DNA of 64,000 bases from Deinandra increscens subsp. villosa. Taxonomy: Eukaryota > Streptophyta > Magnoliopsida > Asterales > Asteraceae. Under the pieces are notes generated by a model, which was not told the DNA's origin, made no database searches, and worked only from the letters and a program-made list of their open reading frames with translations. The stretch covers positions 44,824,428 to 44,888,427 of the forward strand of contig JBCNJP010000006.1 of assembly GCA_039602395.1 (NCBI GenBank). Direction: 5' to 3'. The translations under genes and the position numbers were made by a program. Below, piece by piece: positions 44,065 through 56,219 of the stretch (position 1 is its first letter; every line of letters begins with the position of its first letter).

Positions 44065-45905
44065 CTAAGGTGTGGGAAGTTTCACACACTGATGATAAGT
44101 GGACGGAACTGCTTTCATATCATGGATCCATGGCCTTCCCAAGATAACGTTACAACAAGGGAGGGAATTAATTACGCAGAATTTCTGCATGGAGTTGACC
44201 CATTCGATGTACATAGGAAGCCTGATGTCTCCAACTGTATATTTGGTGTATACGGTGAATCCAACTAATACCAAGGATCTCGGGATAATTTCCTCTTCTG
44301 GAATGCTCATCTTCTTCAGCACATCTAACTGAATGATGTTGACCGAGCTACCGTTTTCTATTAGGATCCTACGAACATAATGGTTAGCAATACACAATGT
44401 AATTACCAGACTGTCGTGTTGAGGATCCTGGATATCGAGCTTAATAGTTTCGTCAAAGGAAATGACTTTGTCTTCAGTCAGCATTGCGTTCTTTTTTGGT
44501 CGGCTGCATGGATCCATTTTGGCTTCTCTAGCGTGTCTTTTAGCTGAGGAGAAGGAAGCTCCACATATATCGGATCCTCCCGAGATGAAGTTGATCACCT
44601 TGGCGTTTGCTGGTAGTGACTGTGCTCTTTTAGGCAGCTCGGCAGCATCCTGAGTTTTGCTTTTCTTTCTGCCAAACAATTCCTTGAGATGCCCCTTGCT
44701 GAATAGGTAACTGATTTCTTTTCGAAGAGCTATGCAATCATCTGTTAAGTGCCCAAAGTCTTCATGGTATGCACACCACTTAGACTTATCTTTCCAGGAT
44801 CCCTGCTTCTCGGACTTCCCTGGCCAACTGGCTTTATCACCTAAATCCCGCAAGGCAGATAACAGACCACTTATATCAACTGAAAAATAATAATCAGATA
44901 CCTTGGGGAAGTCTTCTTCGTCCTCTTCATCCTCAACTGCATTGACTCTAGGATTATCATTCTTGTAATAAGGTTTGGGTCGTTGTTGCTTTCCAGGAGA
45001 ATCCGTCTTTCTACCTGAGGATTCAGGTTTAGACACATCACTTCTTTTCTGGACTTTCTTATCATCTTCCAACCTGATGAATCTCAATGCCCTTGTTCTG
45101 ACTTCATCAAGGTTCCTGCAAGGAGTCATAACTAAGTCATCATAAAAGCGGGAATCCCCTCTAAGTCCCATTTTGAAAGCTTCTACAGCAGCTGCCATAT
45201 CCAAGTTGGGGATATCCAAAGCTTCTCGACCAAATCTGGCCACATAGTCCCTGAGGGATTCATCAAATTTCTGAATTATTCTGTATTTAAGTCGCCTGTG
45301 AGCTTTTCAAAGCTTCTGCTGCAAGAAAACTGGTTATTAAACAGGTTAACTAAGTGCGGAAAAGAAGTAATGGTATTAGGAGGGATACTGGGCACCCATT
45401 TCAAGGCTGGCCCTGTTAGCGTTGAGCCGAAACCCTTGCAAAGGCAGGCTTCTTTGATATTTACTGGGATGGGGTTAATTTCCATCCGTTCCCTGTATTG
45501 TGCTACATGCTCCTTAGGGTCTGTAGTCCCATCATAGAGTTTCATGTTGGGAGTTTGGAATCTTTTCGGAATCTCCACGTCACAAATGGGCCATGCAAAC
45601 CTAGAGACTTTGTGACTGCATGCTGGCACTTCGGGAATTGACCTGATTACACCGGGAACACTTGAGATCATGTCCTTTAGCCTCTGAAGCTTCCTAGCTA
45701 TAGCTGGGTTGATACTTGCATCCTGCACAGCTCCTTGGTTAGGGTTAGTATAAAGATTATCAAAGTTGTTACCAACCCGGGGATTATGAGGATGGATCTG
45801 GGGTCCATATTCAGTATCTCTAAGGATAGTTGGCTCAGTCGTGGTTTCCACTTGCATGGGGATGAAATCTCCCTCATGCATCTCTTGAGATGAACCTGGG
45901 AACAT
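44065..45905 (-). pseudogene. Tat gag and protease, frameshifted
   Basis: Gag begins near 45905 (MFPGSSQEMHEGDFIPMQVE) and loses frame by one base near 45290. It continues from about 45270 through VARFGREALDIPN to the zinc motif CAYHEDFGHLTDDC (C-x2-H-x4-H-x4-C), followed by KEISYLFSKGHLKELF, usual for Tat gag. Protease follows from about residue 270 of the second frame. Its active-site motif reads IENGSS, so the catalytic Asp is replaced by Glu. The conserved CNVILGRPWIHDM end is kept. The 45276-45905 part holds the retrotransposon gag core. Confidence 0.88.
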
Positions 45906-46029
45906 GCCTACAGAGACAGAAGGGTTAGAAAATAAAGATCCTTGGGGATCCTGAGCAGCTCAGAAGCGGCTCGGATATTCCGGGATCCTAAGCAGCTCAG
46001 ACCCTTCACCATCTACCACCATCACCATC

Positions 46030-47834
46030 ATTCATGGCTACCCATCATCGCACCCCACCCCCGTCACCTACACACCCGCAGCCTTCCTCCACCGTAGAGA
46101 ACCTCCACCGCCGCCACTGTTTGAGCTCCGGCGAGCCGCTGCTGCTGTTGCAGAACCGAGACCGCCATCTCATTTCACCTATTTCAAATCTCTTTTGTGT
46201 AATTCGCGTTTCCAGGTACGCTCTACTGTTCCTTGTTTTAGTTTTTGTAGTATTAGCTTGTTTGAATTCGAATTTGGTTAAAGCTGGGTAATGTCAATTT
46301 GTGCTTATGAATTTGAATGTGGAAACATTGATAATGTTAAATAATTGCTTCGAATGGTCCACAATAGGTTCTTTATGGTATAGGAACTTTGAGCAAGGGC
46401 TTATGAACTAATAAAGGGCTAGGGAACTTCATGGTGTAATTGTCGCGAGTCGGGTATTAGTTGGGTTTTGTTTGGAACGTTCATGTTTATTTGATGACAA
46501 GTATCTTGATTTATGTATATATTGGTTCATCATTGGTTCGGAACTTCGGATGGTTGGAAACTGGAATTCTGGTTGTTTTGGTGCTTAAATGTTACATTTT
46601 GACAGGTTTTTAAGAATAACTGGTTTGCTCGATAAACGAACGGGTCATGCCCGCTTTTTTTTTCTAAATTTTTTTGTTCTTTTCTTTTTCTTTTTATTTA
46701 AAGTAGTTTGTTTTCAGTTTTTGCAATTCGGTTTTTCTTTTATTCCTTTAAAAAAAATGAAAAATTTCAAAAATCCAAAAAAATAGTTTGTGCTTGTTTG
46801 TTGCTTGGATATCACTGTTGAATCTGTTTTGCAGGTATGGATGCTTCTAGCAGTGGGAAAAGAAAGAAGCAAAAGACGAGCAAGACTTTCCATCACAGGA
46901 AGAGGATCCAGTATTTAGCACATGAGGTTTTACCGGATTACGAGGTAGAGCTGCCTCCTGTTGAGGAGCGTCAGATTGAGGACCACACCCTGTTACAGTT
47001 TCAGGGTACTTATGAGGGTGAGAGATGTGAGACAGTCGTGCGCTTAGACTTGCTTCAGAATATGACGTTTGATTGGGACCTTATGGATAGGATATGAGCG
47101 AGGGCTAGGTTAGAGCAGCTGTTAGACGAGAGGTTGAGGAGAGTCTTGGCTTGTGATGGACCCCAGTACCGGGAGCTGACCGTGGAGTTCCATTCGACAT
47201 GGAAGTATGATATCAAGGAGTTTGATTCTCTAGTTACTATTTCATTTGCTCTGGGTAGGCAGTTGTTTGAGATGAGCGTACCTCAGTTTGCTGTAGCTTT
47301 AGGCTTTTATACACAGGAGGATGTTGTTGCATCTGAGTTTAGGAGGAGTTTGAGAGGGACGACCAAGAAGGCCAAGGAGTTGTATGTGGTAGATGGTCAT
47401 TTGAGGTCTTTCTGGGAGACGATTTGTGATACGACGTACACGACTGGGTTGGTTGCTTCCTCGATTAGGGATCTATTTTGAGATATGTTCATAGGATTCT
47501 AGCTTGTTCACTCATTGGTAGGCGTGCTGGGGCTGATAAGATCAACATGTTGGATTTGTTCTGTTTGAGGTCGTTGGTGGAGAGACACCCGACCAACCTC
47601 GCTCTTGTTTTCGTTCAGTCAGTTGCCCGGCCCCGCAAGGGTGGGCCGGAGGCGAGGTTGGATATGGGTCCGTACATTGGTAGGTTGGCTGAGCGCTTGG
47701 GTGTGTTAGAGAGGTATAGGCCTTCGCATTTGACCGCTGGACCGCCGACATTGCCATACAGTTTATTGGATATGCGGAAGGCTGGTTTTTGTCCGTTTGA
47801 TGATCCGCCGAGATGGTTTTACTTAATTGCGTAA
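46030..47834 (+). pseudogene. Athila ORF1-like gene with splice signals, broken
   Basis: A Pro/Ser/His-rich first segment (46034-46214) ends at a GTACGC donor. A TTTTGCAG acceptor at 46834 precedes ATG 46837. The main frame reads MDASSSGKRKKQKTSK (basic, possibly nuclear-targeting), then an in-frame TGA at 47095. It resumes through YRELTVEFHSTWKYDIKEF and MSVPQFAVALGFYTQED to 47478, where one base is lost. The next frame runs LACSLIGRRAGADKINMLDL and SLVERHPTNLALVFVQSVAR to 47830, at a strong GTAAGT. The pattern resembles the ATHILA ORF-1 family (PF03078), of unknown function. Intron signals are unexpected for an element ORF and could mean a former host gene; this is inference. Confidence 0.6.
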
Positions 47835-48079
47835 GTATATATTTTGATCGATTTAGATCCACCAAAATAATGTAGTTCTTATTGTTTGATTTTTTCTTTT
47901 TATAGTTTACGTGTATTCGGCCCCATCTAATTTTATGAAATTGCGTGGTTTGATTGTCATATTTTCTATTTGGTTTTGGCCCATGTTTTGGCCCATTATG
48001 TAATAGATTAGGGTATTTTGGTATTGGCCCAATTTGGGTTCAAAGTTACAATAAAATATATTTAAGTCTTTTTTTAATG

Positions 48080-48540
48080 AATTTCAACTTTGAGAACTTT
48101 CCCAAAATAGCTATTTCCCAATTTTGGCAAGTCTCTAATTCGGACGTGTTTCCAAGTTTGGCAACTTTAACGATTTAGTAACCTTCCAATTTTGGCAAGT
48201 CCTATTTCGGTTTGGGATTATATTTTTGGAACTTTCCCAATTTAGCAAGTTTCCAATTTTGAAAAGTTTGTTGTTTTGGCTCATATTTCTAAATTTAGAA
48301 ATGTTTCTAATTTTGGCATTTTCCTGATTTAGCAAAATTTCTAATTTAGGAAAGGTTCCAGTTTTTGAAAGTTTGCTATTTTAACTCGTGCTTTAAAATT
48401 CAGAAACTTTCCTGTTTTGTCAGTTTCCTGATTTGGCAGGTTTCTAGACATTTGTAACTTCCCAAATCTGGCACCTTCCAAATCTGGCAAGTTTCCAGAA
48501 ATGAAAACTTTCTAAATTTGGTAGGTCTCCTAAAATAAAG
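48080..48540 (+). repeat. Degenerate short tandem repeat, TTTCCAATTTTGGCAAG type
   Basis: Roughly 20 diverged units of about 20-24 bp built on TTTCCxAATTTGGCAAGTTT follow one another without unique sequence between them. Non-coding. Confidence 0.75.
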
Positions 48541-49635
48541 GTTCTCAACCCGAAGACAAACCAAGTTCAAGAAGAGTCTTGAAGTCAGTGGGAGCCAATG
48601 AAGATATCGAGATGCTTAAGGAAGACCATTTGTGTTATGTTGTCCCTAGACCTAATTCAGTATTGCTAAGAGGCTCTAGCAATACCAAAACCCTATTATG
48701 GCTAAATACATGTTTGTGATAGTGTTTGTGTTGCTTACATTGAAACTTGTTTTCAAACCAACCAAAACACCTAAATTGTTTTTAAAATGAGTTTAAAAGG
48801 ATTTAACAATTGAAAGAGAGTTTTAAAATAAGGTATTTTAACTCAATATATATATTGTAAAAATCCCGCCAAGCCTCCACCGACTAATCGCTTAGCAGCC
48901 TTTAACTGATTAGCGATTAATCACCGATTAATCATGTCAAGGACGATTGATTCCTGATTAATGCTGACTAATCCCCCATTAGTCGCCGATTAATCCCTTA
49001 ACACCCGTCGACCGCCGAGCTACCGCCAAGCGTTTTTTACAACCTTGATATATATATATACATATATATATATATAACTAATAATAGAGTTTTTCGAAAT
49101 TTATGAAATTTATAAACTCTAAAAGGCTAGCTTGCTTTAATTTTGGTTATGTATGCTTTGCGACAACATAGTCATTTAATTAGGTTATCTAATTGGACTG
49201 TCGTAAACGATGATACGGTTTACAATTAATAATCACTAATTAAAAGCTGATTAAATAACCCTATTTGGTAAGTCTAAAAACTATAGTTTGTGCCAATCCT
49301 AAATCTAGTCATACTTGGAACATATTTTTACTGAAACGTCAGTGTTGGAGTCTTCAACACCGCACTTGGCGTATACGGTATCTTCTAAGGTGAGGCTAAA
49401 CGTATCTGTATGTGTCCTCGACTACTACAGAGCCTCATCAACGGGTATTATGACTGGTCCTTACAAGTGACAATCATTTTCTGTCTATATATTTAATTAC
49501 TATTGATTGCATGCTACAACTGCCTTTCATAATTAAGTTAAATGGAATCCTATCCTTTATTCAATTAGAACTTACCATAATTATATTTAGGCTTAACATC
49601 GAAAATACTAAAATATAATTGTCTAAATGTTTCAG
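48541..49635. other. Non-coding relic with GATTAATC cluster and copia leader
   Basis: 48870-48995 repeats the palindrome GATTAATC and close variants (GACTAATC, GATTAGTC) at least nine times. 49040-49078 is TA-rich. From about 49080 the sequence reads as untranslated leader of the copia gag that starts at 49636. No gene is seen otherwise. Confidence 0.55.
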
Positions 49636-50490
49636 ATGGCCGTTAATAATGCAAACAATGACACCTTCCAACTCAAGTCTATCCTTGAGAAGGAGAAACT
49701 TAATAAACCCATTTCCTTGACTGGTACCGCAATATGAAGATAGTGCTCAAGATGGATAACAAACTCCAAGTGTTGGAAGAAGAGGTACCAGAAGAGCTAG
49801 CAAATAACACTGATGTCGCTCGTGTCATGCATGACCAACTAGTAAGGGATGCTACCTAAGTATCCTGCCTTATGTTGGCCACCATGCCTTCTGAACTTCA
49901 GAATAACATGGAAGACTTGAGCGTATTTCAGAAGATTGAGGAGCTGAGGGACATGTTTGAGACACAAGCCCGTCAGGAGCACTATGAGATTGTCACTCGA
50001 CTCATAGCCTGTAAAGTGACTGAACACGTGCCTGTCAGCCCTCATGCGATCAAGATGAAGTCATAAATTGACCAACTAGAGAAGCTCGACTATCTAATAC
50101 ATGAGGAAATGACGACCAACTTCAACATGGGATGTTAAATTTAATGTCAGAGCTTCATGGGATGTTGACAACTGCTAAGATCAACATTGCCTCCAGCAAG
50201 ACTTACACACTCTTAGCAGTCAAGTCAACTGGTGTTAAGTAGCCCGAATGTAAGAAGAAGCATTCTGGTAATTGAAAGGGTAAAGTTAATGCCACCAATG
50301 ATTCTGGTGCCAAGGGAAATAAGCCTCGTAAAGCATCGGCGCCGCCTGATGAGCGCCAATGCTTCGAGTGCAACAAGATGGGACACTGGAAAGGAAATTG
50401 TCATAGATATCTTGCTAAAATTTAGGCACAGAAGAACGATGAAGGTTCTTCTGGAGGTATTTTGCCTTTTGTTTCATTTTCAGTAATTCC
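49636..50490 (+). pseudogene. Ty1/copia gag, decayed
   Basis: It starts MAVNNANNDTFQLKSILEKE and is then broken by a one-base shift near 49710, TAA at 49857, TAA at 50064 and further shifts. Recognisable blocks: MKIVLKMDNKLQVLEEE, MLATMPSELQNNMEDL and an intact knuckle CFECNKMGHWKGNC near 50370. It is the same general gag type as that of the nested copia at 36568 but far more damaged, so an older insertion. Confidence 0.8.
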
Positions 50491-52002
50491 TTAAAATAAT
50501 TATGTGAAGCTTTGCTTACACACCTTATATTTTAGGAACCTGGAAATGAAGGGAATCAAAACCAAGTGGACGTGATGCACGCTTACACTCAAAGGCAGCT
50601 AGGGTTTGCTCACGTTCTATAATTAATAACTTGGCAGCATTCTAAGGCATTGGTTTGTTTTTCCCTGGCTGCGTCTTGGATGAATACTTATTTAATTTCC
50701 CGTTTTGAACCTAGTTTGCATGTTACATTGTTTGACATTAGTATTTGCATCGTATGAATAATCGTTTGACGTTTGAGCTTTCTTTCTCAATTAGTCTTTT
50801 GTTTATGGTTCAAAATAACATAATGCATAGCCTGATGAATATGACTGCCATGGTCATGAACACATCATAAGCATTAAAGGATATGTGATCCTCACAATTG
50901 CTAGATATGATCATACTGTCTAATAATCACTTAACTGTTTAGTAGCTCATTGAAATTCTACATCTTGTGATGAAGAGTATCAACATGCTTATAGACAATC
51001 AATCATCTTCTAACTTCGATAATGTGTATTTGTACAACATTTAAATTGAGCATAAAATACTTGATTTTGATCAAGCATCTGCTAATATAAGTTATGAGTA
51101 TCAGCCTTGATTAATAGTTATAATCATTTGAATGATTAATGATTAATAAATGCCTAGACCTTAATATATTCCTATAGTCGAATTGTCATGAGCAAATTAG
51201 TTGCATATGAAATTCGCAATTCCTGCAAAGTTAAATTGTTAACTCTTGAATCCGGGAATTTAAGCATCAAGAAGTTGAAGCTTAAACATAGGAAACCTTT
51301 TGCCAAAATTACCCTAACTAAACAAGATAAATCTTTTAATCCATAACTTGCCTGCTCAAGTCTAGTACCAAGAAACAAATCTTGCCATTAACTATACTTG
51401 ACCATGAAATATACTTCTAAGAATTATTTAGGATTAATGTTCCATCCTAGAGAAATGGAGTGATTCCTTTAAGTGTTGGACTGTAATGGAACATGAAGTA
51501 TATATATTGATGAACTTGAAGAAATTCAAGTTTGACAATATAGATTTCACATTATCTGACCAACAAGTCGTTGCCTTAATCAGAAAATGTGAACTTTATT
51601 CTGACCAACAAATTGTTGCCTTAATCAGAAAATGTGAGCGTTCTTGAAGGACATGGATTTGAATGGAATTTAGCATTCTTATCGAAGAATATTCCATAAT
51701 TCATTACCTAAAAGAATAAAACCTGAATCTATACTAGATGTCTGAACTAAGATGATTCGGTTTCATTAAAAAAAGATATCTATTATGCACCGAATTGCAT
51801 GAATATTCAAACCTATAATGTTGTATCCAATTACAAGATTAAGTTTTTCTAACTTGTAGACCAAGATAGGTTTAAGCAAAACTGTTTGCGAATATCCTAA
51901 AGGTTTGAATTAATAGTCTTAAAGAACGCAAAATCTATAAAAGGCAAGTGGGAGCAGCATAATAATAATAATCATGTTTATGATAATTACATATTGGTCC
52001 AA
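50491..52002 (+). other. Unreadable copia pol remnant ending in a polypurine tract
   Basis: No open frame; a short block near 51780 (YYAPNCMNIQTYNV) fits the copia protease/pre-integrase region. It ends with GGCAAGTGGGAGC (51940s), like the purine tract of the nested copia, then about 50 bp of unidentified sequence before Tat homology resumes at about 52003. Confidence 0.5.
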
Positions 52003-53560
52003 GACTACTAAGTATAAAGAGAGCGGCTCCCCTTTGACTAGCTGCATCAGTAGTGGAGCAGATGACAAGTATTCTTTCTAGGAGCTCAGAGCGGCTTCAT
52101 GCTTCTCACCCCATTCGAACTTCTTGTTCTTCTTCAATATGTCATAGAATTCTTTGCTTTTTTTCAGAAGATCTTGATATGAATAAGTTAAGTGCTGCTA
52201 CTCTTCCAGTCAATCTTTGAACTTCTTTGACATTCTTTGGGGACTTCAAGTTTATGATTGCTTGGATTTGCTTAGGGCTGGCTTCTATTCCTCTTTCAGT
52301 AACCATATAGCCTAGGAACTTACCGGCTCTCACACAAAATGGCACTTGGCAGGATTTAGCTTCATGTTGAACTGGTCCAGGATATCGAAAGCAGCTTCGA
52401 GATCCCGAGGATGATCCCTAGTTTCTTTGGACTTCACCACCATATCATCTATGTATACCTCCATAGTGTCCCCCAGTTGGTCTTTGAACATCATATTGAG
52501 AAGCCTCTGGTATGTGGCACCTGCATTTCGTAAACCAAAGGGCATAGCAATATAACAGTATATACCTGTGGGTGTCATGAAGGCTGTGTCTTCTTGGTCT
52601 GATGGCTCCATCTGAATCTGTTGGAAGCCTGAGGATGCATCCATTAAAGTTAGCATCTCATGCTCAGCAGTTGCATCCACCATTAAATCGATATGTGGTA
52701 GGGGATATGGATCCTTGGGACAGGCCTTATTCAGGTCTGTGTAATCCACACACACTCTCCACTTGCCATTCTTCTTCTGGACTACCACCAGATTAGCCAG
52801 CCATCGAGGATATTTAACTTCTTTAATCATCTTTGACTTGAGCAGCCTATCAACTTCCTCTTGGATTATGATGTTTCTCTCAGGAGCGAACTTTCTTCTC
52901 TTTTGATGTATGGGCCTGAAAGATTCATCTATACCAAGTTTATGAGTAATAATATATTTAGATATACCTGTCATATCCTCGTGTTTCCATGTGAATGTTG
53001 TCGTTCTGGACTTCAGGAGGCTCATGAGCTGCTCTTCAGTATCCTCAGGAATATTAGTTCCTACCAGCACTTTGATTTCAGGATCCTCAGGATTTAGCTG
53101 AACTTCTTTGATCTCTAATTCCTTTCTCATCCGAACTCTTTGTGCTAGTCCCTTTAATTGCTATGCTAGCCTGGGCTTAACGGTGTTCTTCATAGCCGAA
53201 GTGTAGCAGTCTTTAGCTTCTTGTTGATCACTCAATATTCTTACAACTCCCCAAGGTGTGGGAAGCTTCACACATTGGTGATAAGTTGACGGATCTGCTT
53301 TCATGTCATGGATCCACGACCTCCCCAAGATAACATTACAACAAGGAAGTGAGTCAATTACACAAAATTTTTGCATGGAGTTGACCCTTCAATGTACATA
53401 GGAAGCCTGATGTCTCCAACTGTATTCTTGGTTTCTCCACTGAAACCTACTAACACTGAGGATCTTGGGATAATTTCTTCTTCTGGGATGCTCATCTTTT
53501 TGAGCACATCCAACTGAATGATATTGACTGAGCTGTCATTGTGTATCAGGATCCTACGAA
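52003..53560 (-). pseudogene. Second Tat copy: protease end, reverse transcriptase, RNase H start
   Basis: The protease region has IHNDSS at the active site (about 53530), so neither Asp nor Gly of the D-x-G motif is kept, while CNVILGRSWIHDM remains (53161-53376). RT is open over 266 codons (52330-53130) with WRVCVDYTDLNKACPKDPYP, LMDASSGFQQIQM and YIDDMVVKSKET. A frameshift at about 52335 separates the downstream AGKFLGYMVTERGIEASPKQ. The copy ends within RNase H. Confidence 0.88.
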
Positions 53561-53612
53561 CATAATGGTTAGCAATGCATAATGTGATTACCAGACTATC
53601 GTGATGAGGATC

Positions 53613-55773
53613 TTAAATATCAAGTTTATTAGTTTCATCAAAAGATATGATTTCGTCTTCAGTCAATATCACGTTCTTCTTTGATCGGCTGCCTTGATCC
53701 ATCTTAGCTTCTCTAGCATGTCTTTTAGCTGAGAAGAAGGAAGCTCCACATATATCAGATCCCCCGCAGATAAATTTTATCACTTTGGCATTCGCTGGTG
53801 GTGACTGTGCTCTTTTAGGCAGCTCGACAGTATCTTGAGTTTTGCTCTTCTTTATTCCAAACAATTCTTTGAGATGCCCCTTACTGAGTAGGTAGCTGAT
53901 TTCTTTTCGAAGAGCTATGCAATCATCTGTTAAATGCCCAAAGTCTTCATGGTAGGCACACCACTTAGACTTATCCTTCCAGGATCCCTGCTTCTCGGAC
54001 TTCCTTGGCCACCTGGCTTTATCACCTAAATCCTGCAAAGCACATAACAAACCACTTACGTCAACCAAAAAGCAATAATCAGATACCTTTGGAAAGTCTT
54101 CCTCATCTTCCTCTACCTCAACCGTAATGACCCCATCTAGGATTATCACTCCTGTAATAGGACTTAGACCATTGTTGCTTTCCATGAGAATCGGTCCTTC
54201 TGCTTGAGGATTCAGGTTTTGACACATCGCTTCTTTTCTGGATTTTTTATCATCTTCTAGCCTGATGAATCTCAATTCCCTTGTTCTGACTTCATCAAGG
54301 TTCCTGCAAGGAGTCATAACTAGGTAATCATAAAAACGAGAATCCCCTCTAAGTCCCATCTTTAAAGCTTCTACAACAGCTGCCTTATCCAAGTTGGGAA
54401 TATCCAGAGCTTCTCGACCAAATCTAGCCACGTAGTCCCTAAGAGATTCATCAGACTTCTAAACTATCCTGTATAAGTCACCCTGTGAGCTTCTCGAAGC
54501 TTCTGCTGCAAGAAAACTGGTTATTAAACAGGTTAACTAAATGTTGAAATGAAGTAATGGTATTAGGAGGGATACTAAGCAGCCATTTTAAGGCTGGTCC
54601 TGTTAGTGTAGAGCCGAATCCTTTGAAAAGGCAAGTTTCTTTGATGTTTACTGGGATGGGGTTGATTTCCATCCGTTCCCTGTATTGCGCCACGTGCTGT
54701 GACTTCCTGCACGCACATCCCGAATTGGCCAGATAACACCAGGAACACTTGAGATCATGTACTTTAGTCTCTGAAGCTCCTTGGCTATAGTTGGGTTGAT
54801 ACCTGCATCCTGCACAGTTCCTTGGTTAGGATTAGCATAAGAATTATCAAAGTTGTTAACAGCCCGGGGATTCTGAGGATGGATCTGGGGTCCATATCCA
54901 GCATCTCTGTGGATAGTCGGCTCAGTTGTGGTCTCCACTTGCATGGGGATGAAGTCTCCCTCATGCATCTCCTGAGACGAGATTGGAAATACGCCTGCAG
55001 AGACAGAAGGGTTAGAAAATAAGGATCCCCGGGGATCCTGAGCAGCTCAGAAGCGGCTTGAGAATTTGGGGAACGGCTGAGTTGAGGATCCTTGTAGCAC
55101 TTGAGTAGTAAGTGCCCCTGACTGTTGGCTCCAAGGCTCCTGAATGTTAGACGTTGTGAACCGCTGAGACTGGGGCCTGCGTAGTTGCGCGAAGAATCTC
55201 GGCGCCTGCTGAATTGAAAATACGGCTGGCTGTTGGTTCAAGAATCTCGGCGGCTGCTGAATTAATCTCTGAAGTAAGATTCTGGGGGCTGTTCGGAGTA
55301 GAGTCCGGAGTACTCCAGATCTATCACCCCGGAAGTCTTTTGATGTTGAGAACCTGAGAATCCAGAAGCAGTAGCCGTTGCAATGTTTGACTTTGGAGCA
55401 GTAGAGGAATTTGCATTCTGTTTCGGCTGCTCCGATATTTTCGGAGAGTCAAAACCGAGTGATTTCGGCATCAGAGGGCTGGTTTCCTCTACTAGTTTCT
55501 TTGATTTCTTCAATTCCATGATCTCCTTCATCATTTTCTCGTTTGTTTTGGCTTGTTCATCCACATGAGTCTTCATTTACCTGATCAAAACATACAAATC
55601 GTTATAGAAATGGCAGGGTCGGCAAACATACCTTGTGATCCAGTAAAAGTAGGATATTCCATTCTTTTACCATCCGTGTTAGTCATTTTCTTTGGCATTG
55701 GAGGAAGACTCGTGCTAACAGTCGGTTTGGTGGATGGAATAGATTTTGAAGTAATCTTGGATTGGGTCGACAT
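53613..55773 (-). pseudogene. Second Tat copy: gag
   Basis: Start codon at 55773 (MSTQSKITSKSIPSTKPTVS). A stop and frame changes follow through a charged helical stretch (EKMMKEIMELKKSKK) and Gln/Pro-rich leader to 55047. The gag core runs 54968-54478, with the zinc motif CAYHEDFGHLTDDC in the frame 54431-53613. A deletion near 54700 removes the segment equivalent to 45500-45620 in the other copy. This copy shows the N-terminal part of gag missing from 45905. Confidence 0.82.
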
Positions 55774-55832
55774 TTTCAGAAATTAGCAGTGGGAAGGAGA
55801 TCAAGGCTCTTAGCTGAATTCAAACACCCCTT

Positions 55833-55850
55833 GCCCCATGGTAAGCGCCA
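55833..55850 (-). promoter_or_regulatory. Primer-binding site of the second Tat element
   Basis: Minus-strand TGGCGCTTACCATGGGGC lies three bases after the LTR end (CA at 55854-55855). It closely resembles the TGGCGCCCACCGTGGGGC-type site common in plant Tat elements. Confidence 0.75.
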
Positions 55851-55853
55851 ATT

Positions 55854-56200
55854 TGTTTTGGTCAAAAACTGCCTAAGCAATTAGTTGATCAAACTCTGTA
55901 AGTGAGGTAGTGTGTTTGATGAATTTGGCAATGAAAATGTAAGTTTAGATGTTGACACAAGGATATAACGAGGGAAAAATCCAGGAATCCCTGAGTATCC
56001 TCAAGGATCCTAGTAAAAAACCTCGGGAGCCGGCTTAAAGTACCTGTTGCCTCAAACTTTTATATAACGGAAATTGTTCAAGTACAAATGAAGTGAGCTC
56101 GTATTCTAAGTGTTACAGAGAGTTTTTTTAGAACAATTGTCGTGTGTTGTGTGCGACCCTAGAGCTCAATATATATCAAGGATTACATAACTAACTTCCT
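55854..56200 (-). repeat. 5' LTR of the second Tat element, truncated
   Basis: It matches the LTR at 28979-29493 from its inner end to about 56195 (shared CCTAGAGCTCAATATAT), then similarity ends. The outer third is missing, replaced by an Athila-like LTR. Relative to the other LTR it has an insertion of about 45 bp near 56060-56100. Confidence 0.75.
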
Positions 56201-56219
56201 AAAAATTCTAATTAAGCTT

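Larger units (their letters stand above)
28979..45990 (-). mobile_element. Tat-lineage Ty3/gypsy retrotransposon, interrupted by a copia element
   Basis: Minus-strand order: gag (45905), protease, RT, RNase H, second RNase H, integrase, tandem repeats, an oppositely oriented gene, polypurine tract and 3' LTR. Tat lineage is supported by the C-x2-H-x4-H-x4-C gag motif, the second (archaeal-type) RNase H and the antisense gene beside the 3' LTR. The copia at 34330-42005 splits it between the second RNase H and integrase, leaving ATGAG on both sides. The 5' LTR and leader are missing; homology ends near 45990. Every frame carries lesions. Confidence 0.85.
52003..56200 (-). mobile_element. Second Tat element, 5' half
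   Basis: Minus-strand order: truncated 5' LTR, primer site, gag N-terminal region, gag, protease, RT and the start of RNase H. From about 55060 down to 52003 it is homologous, in the same orientation, to 45990-42830 of the other Tat element. It stops inside RNase H where copia remnant begins. It supplies the leader and 5' LTR that the other copy lacks. Confidence 0.85.

Noticed and set aside
46034..46291. 85-codon frame as an independent protein
   Set aside because: It runs through a GTACGC donor into T-rich intron-like sequence; better read as the leader exon of the ORF1-like gene.
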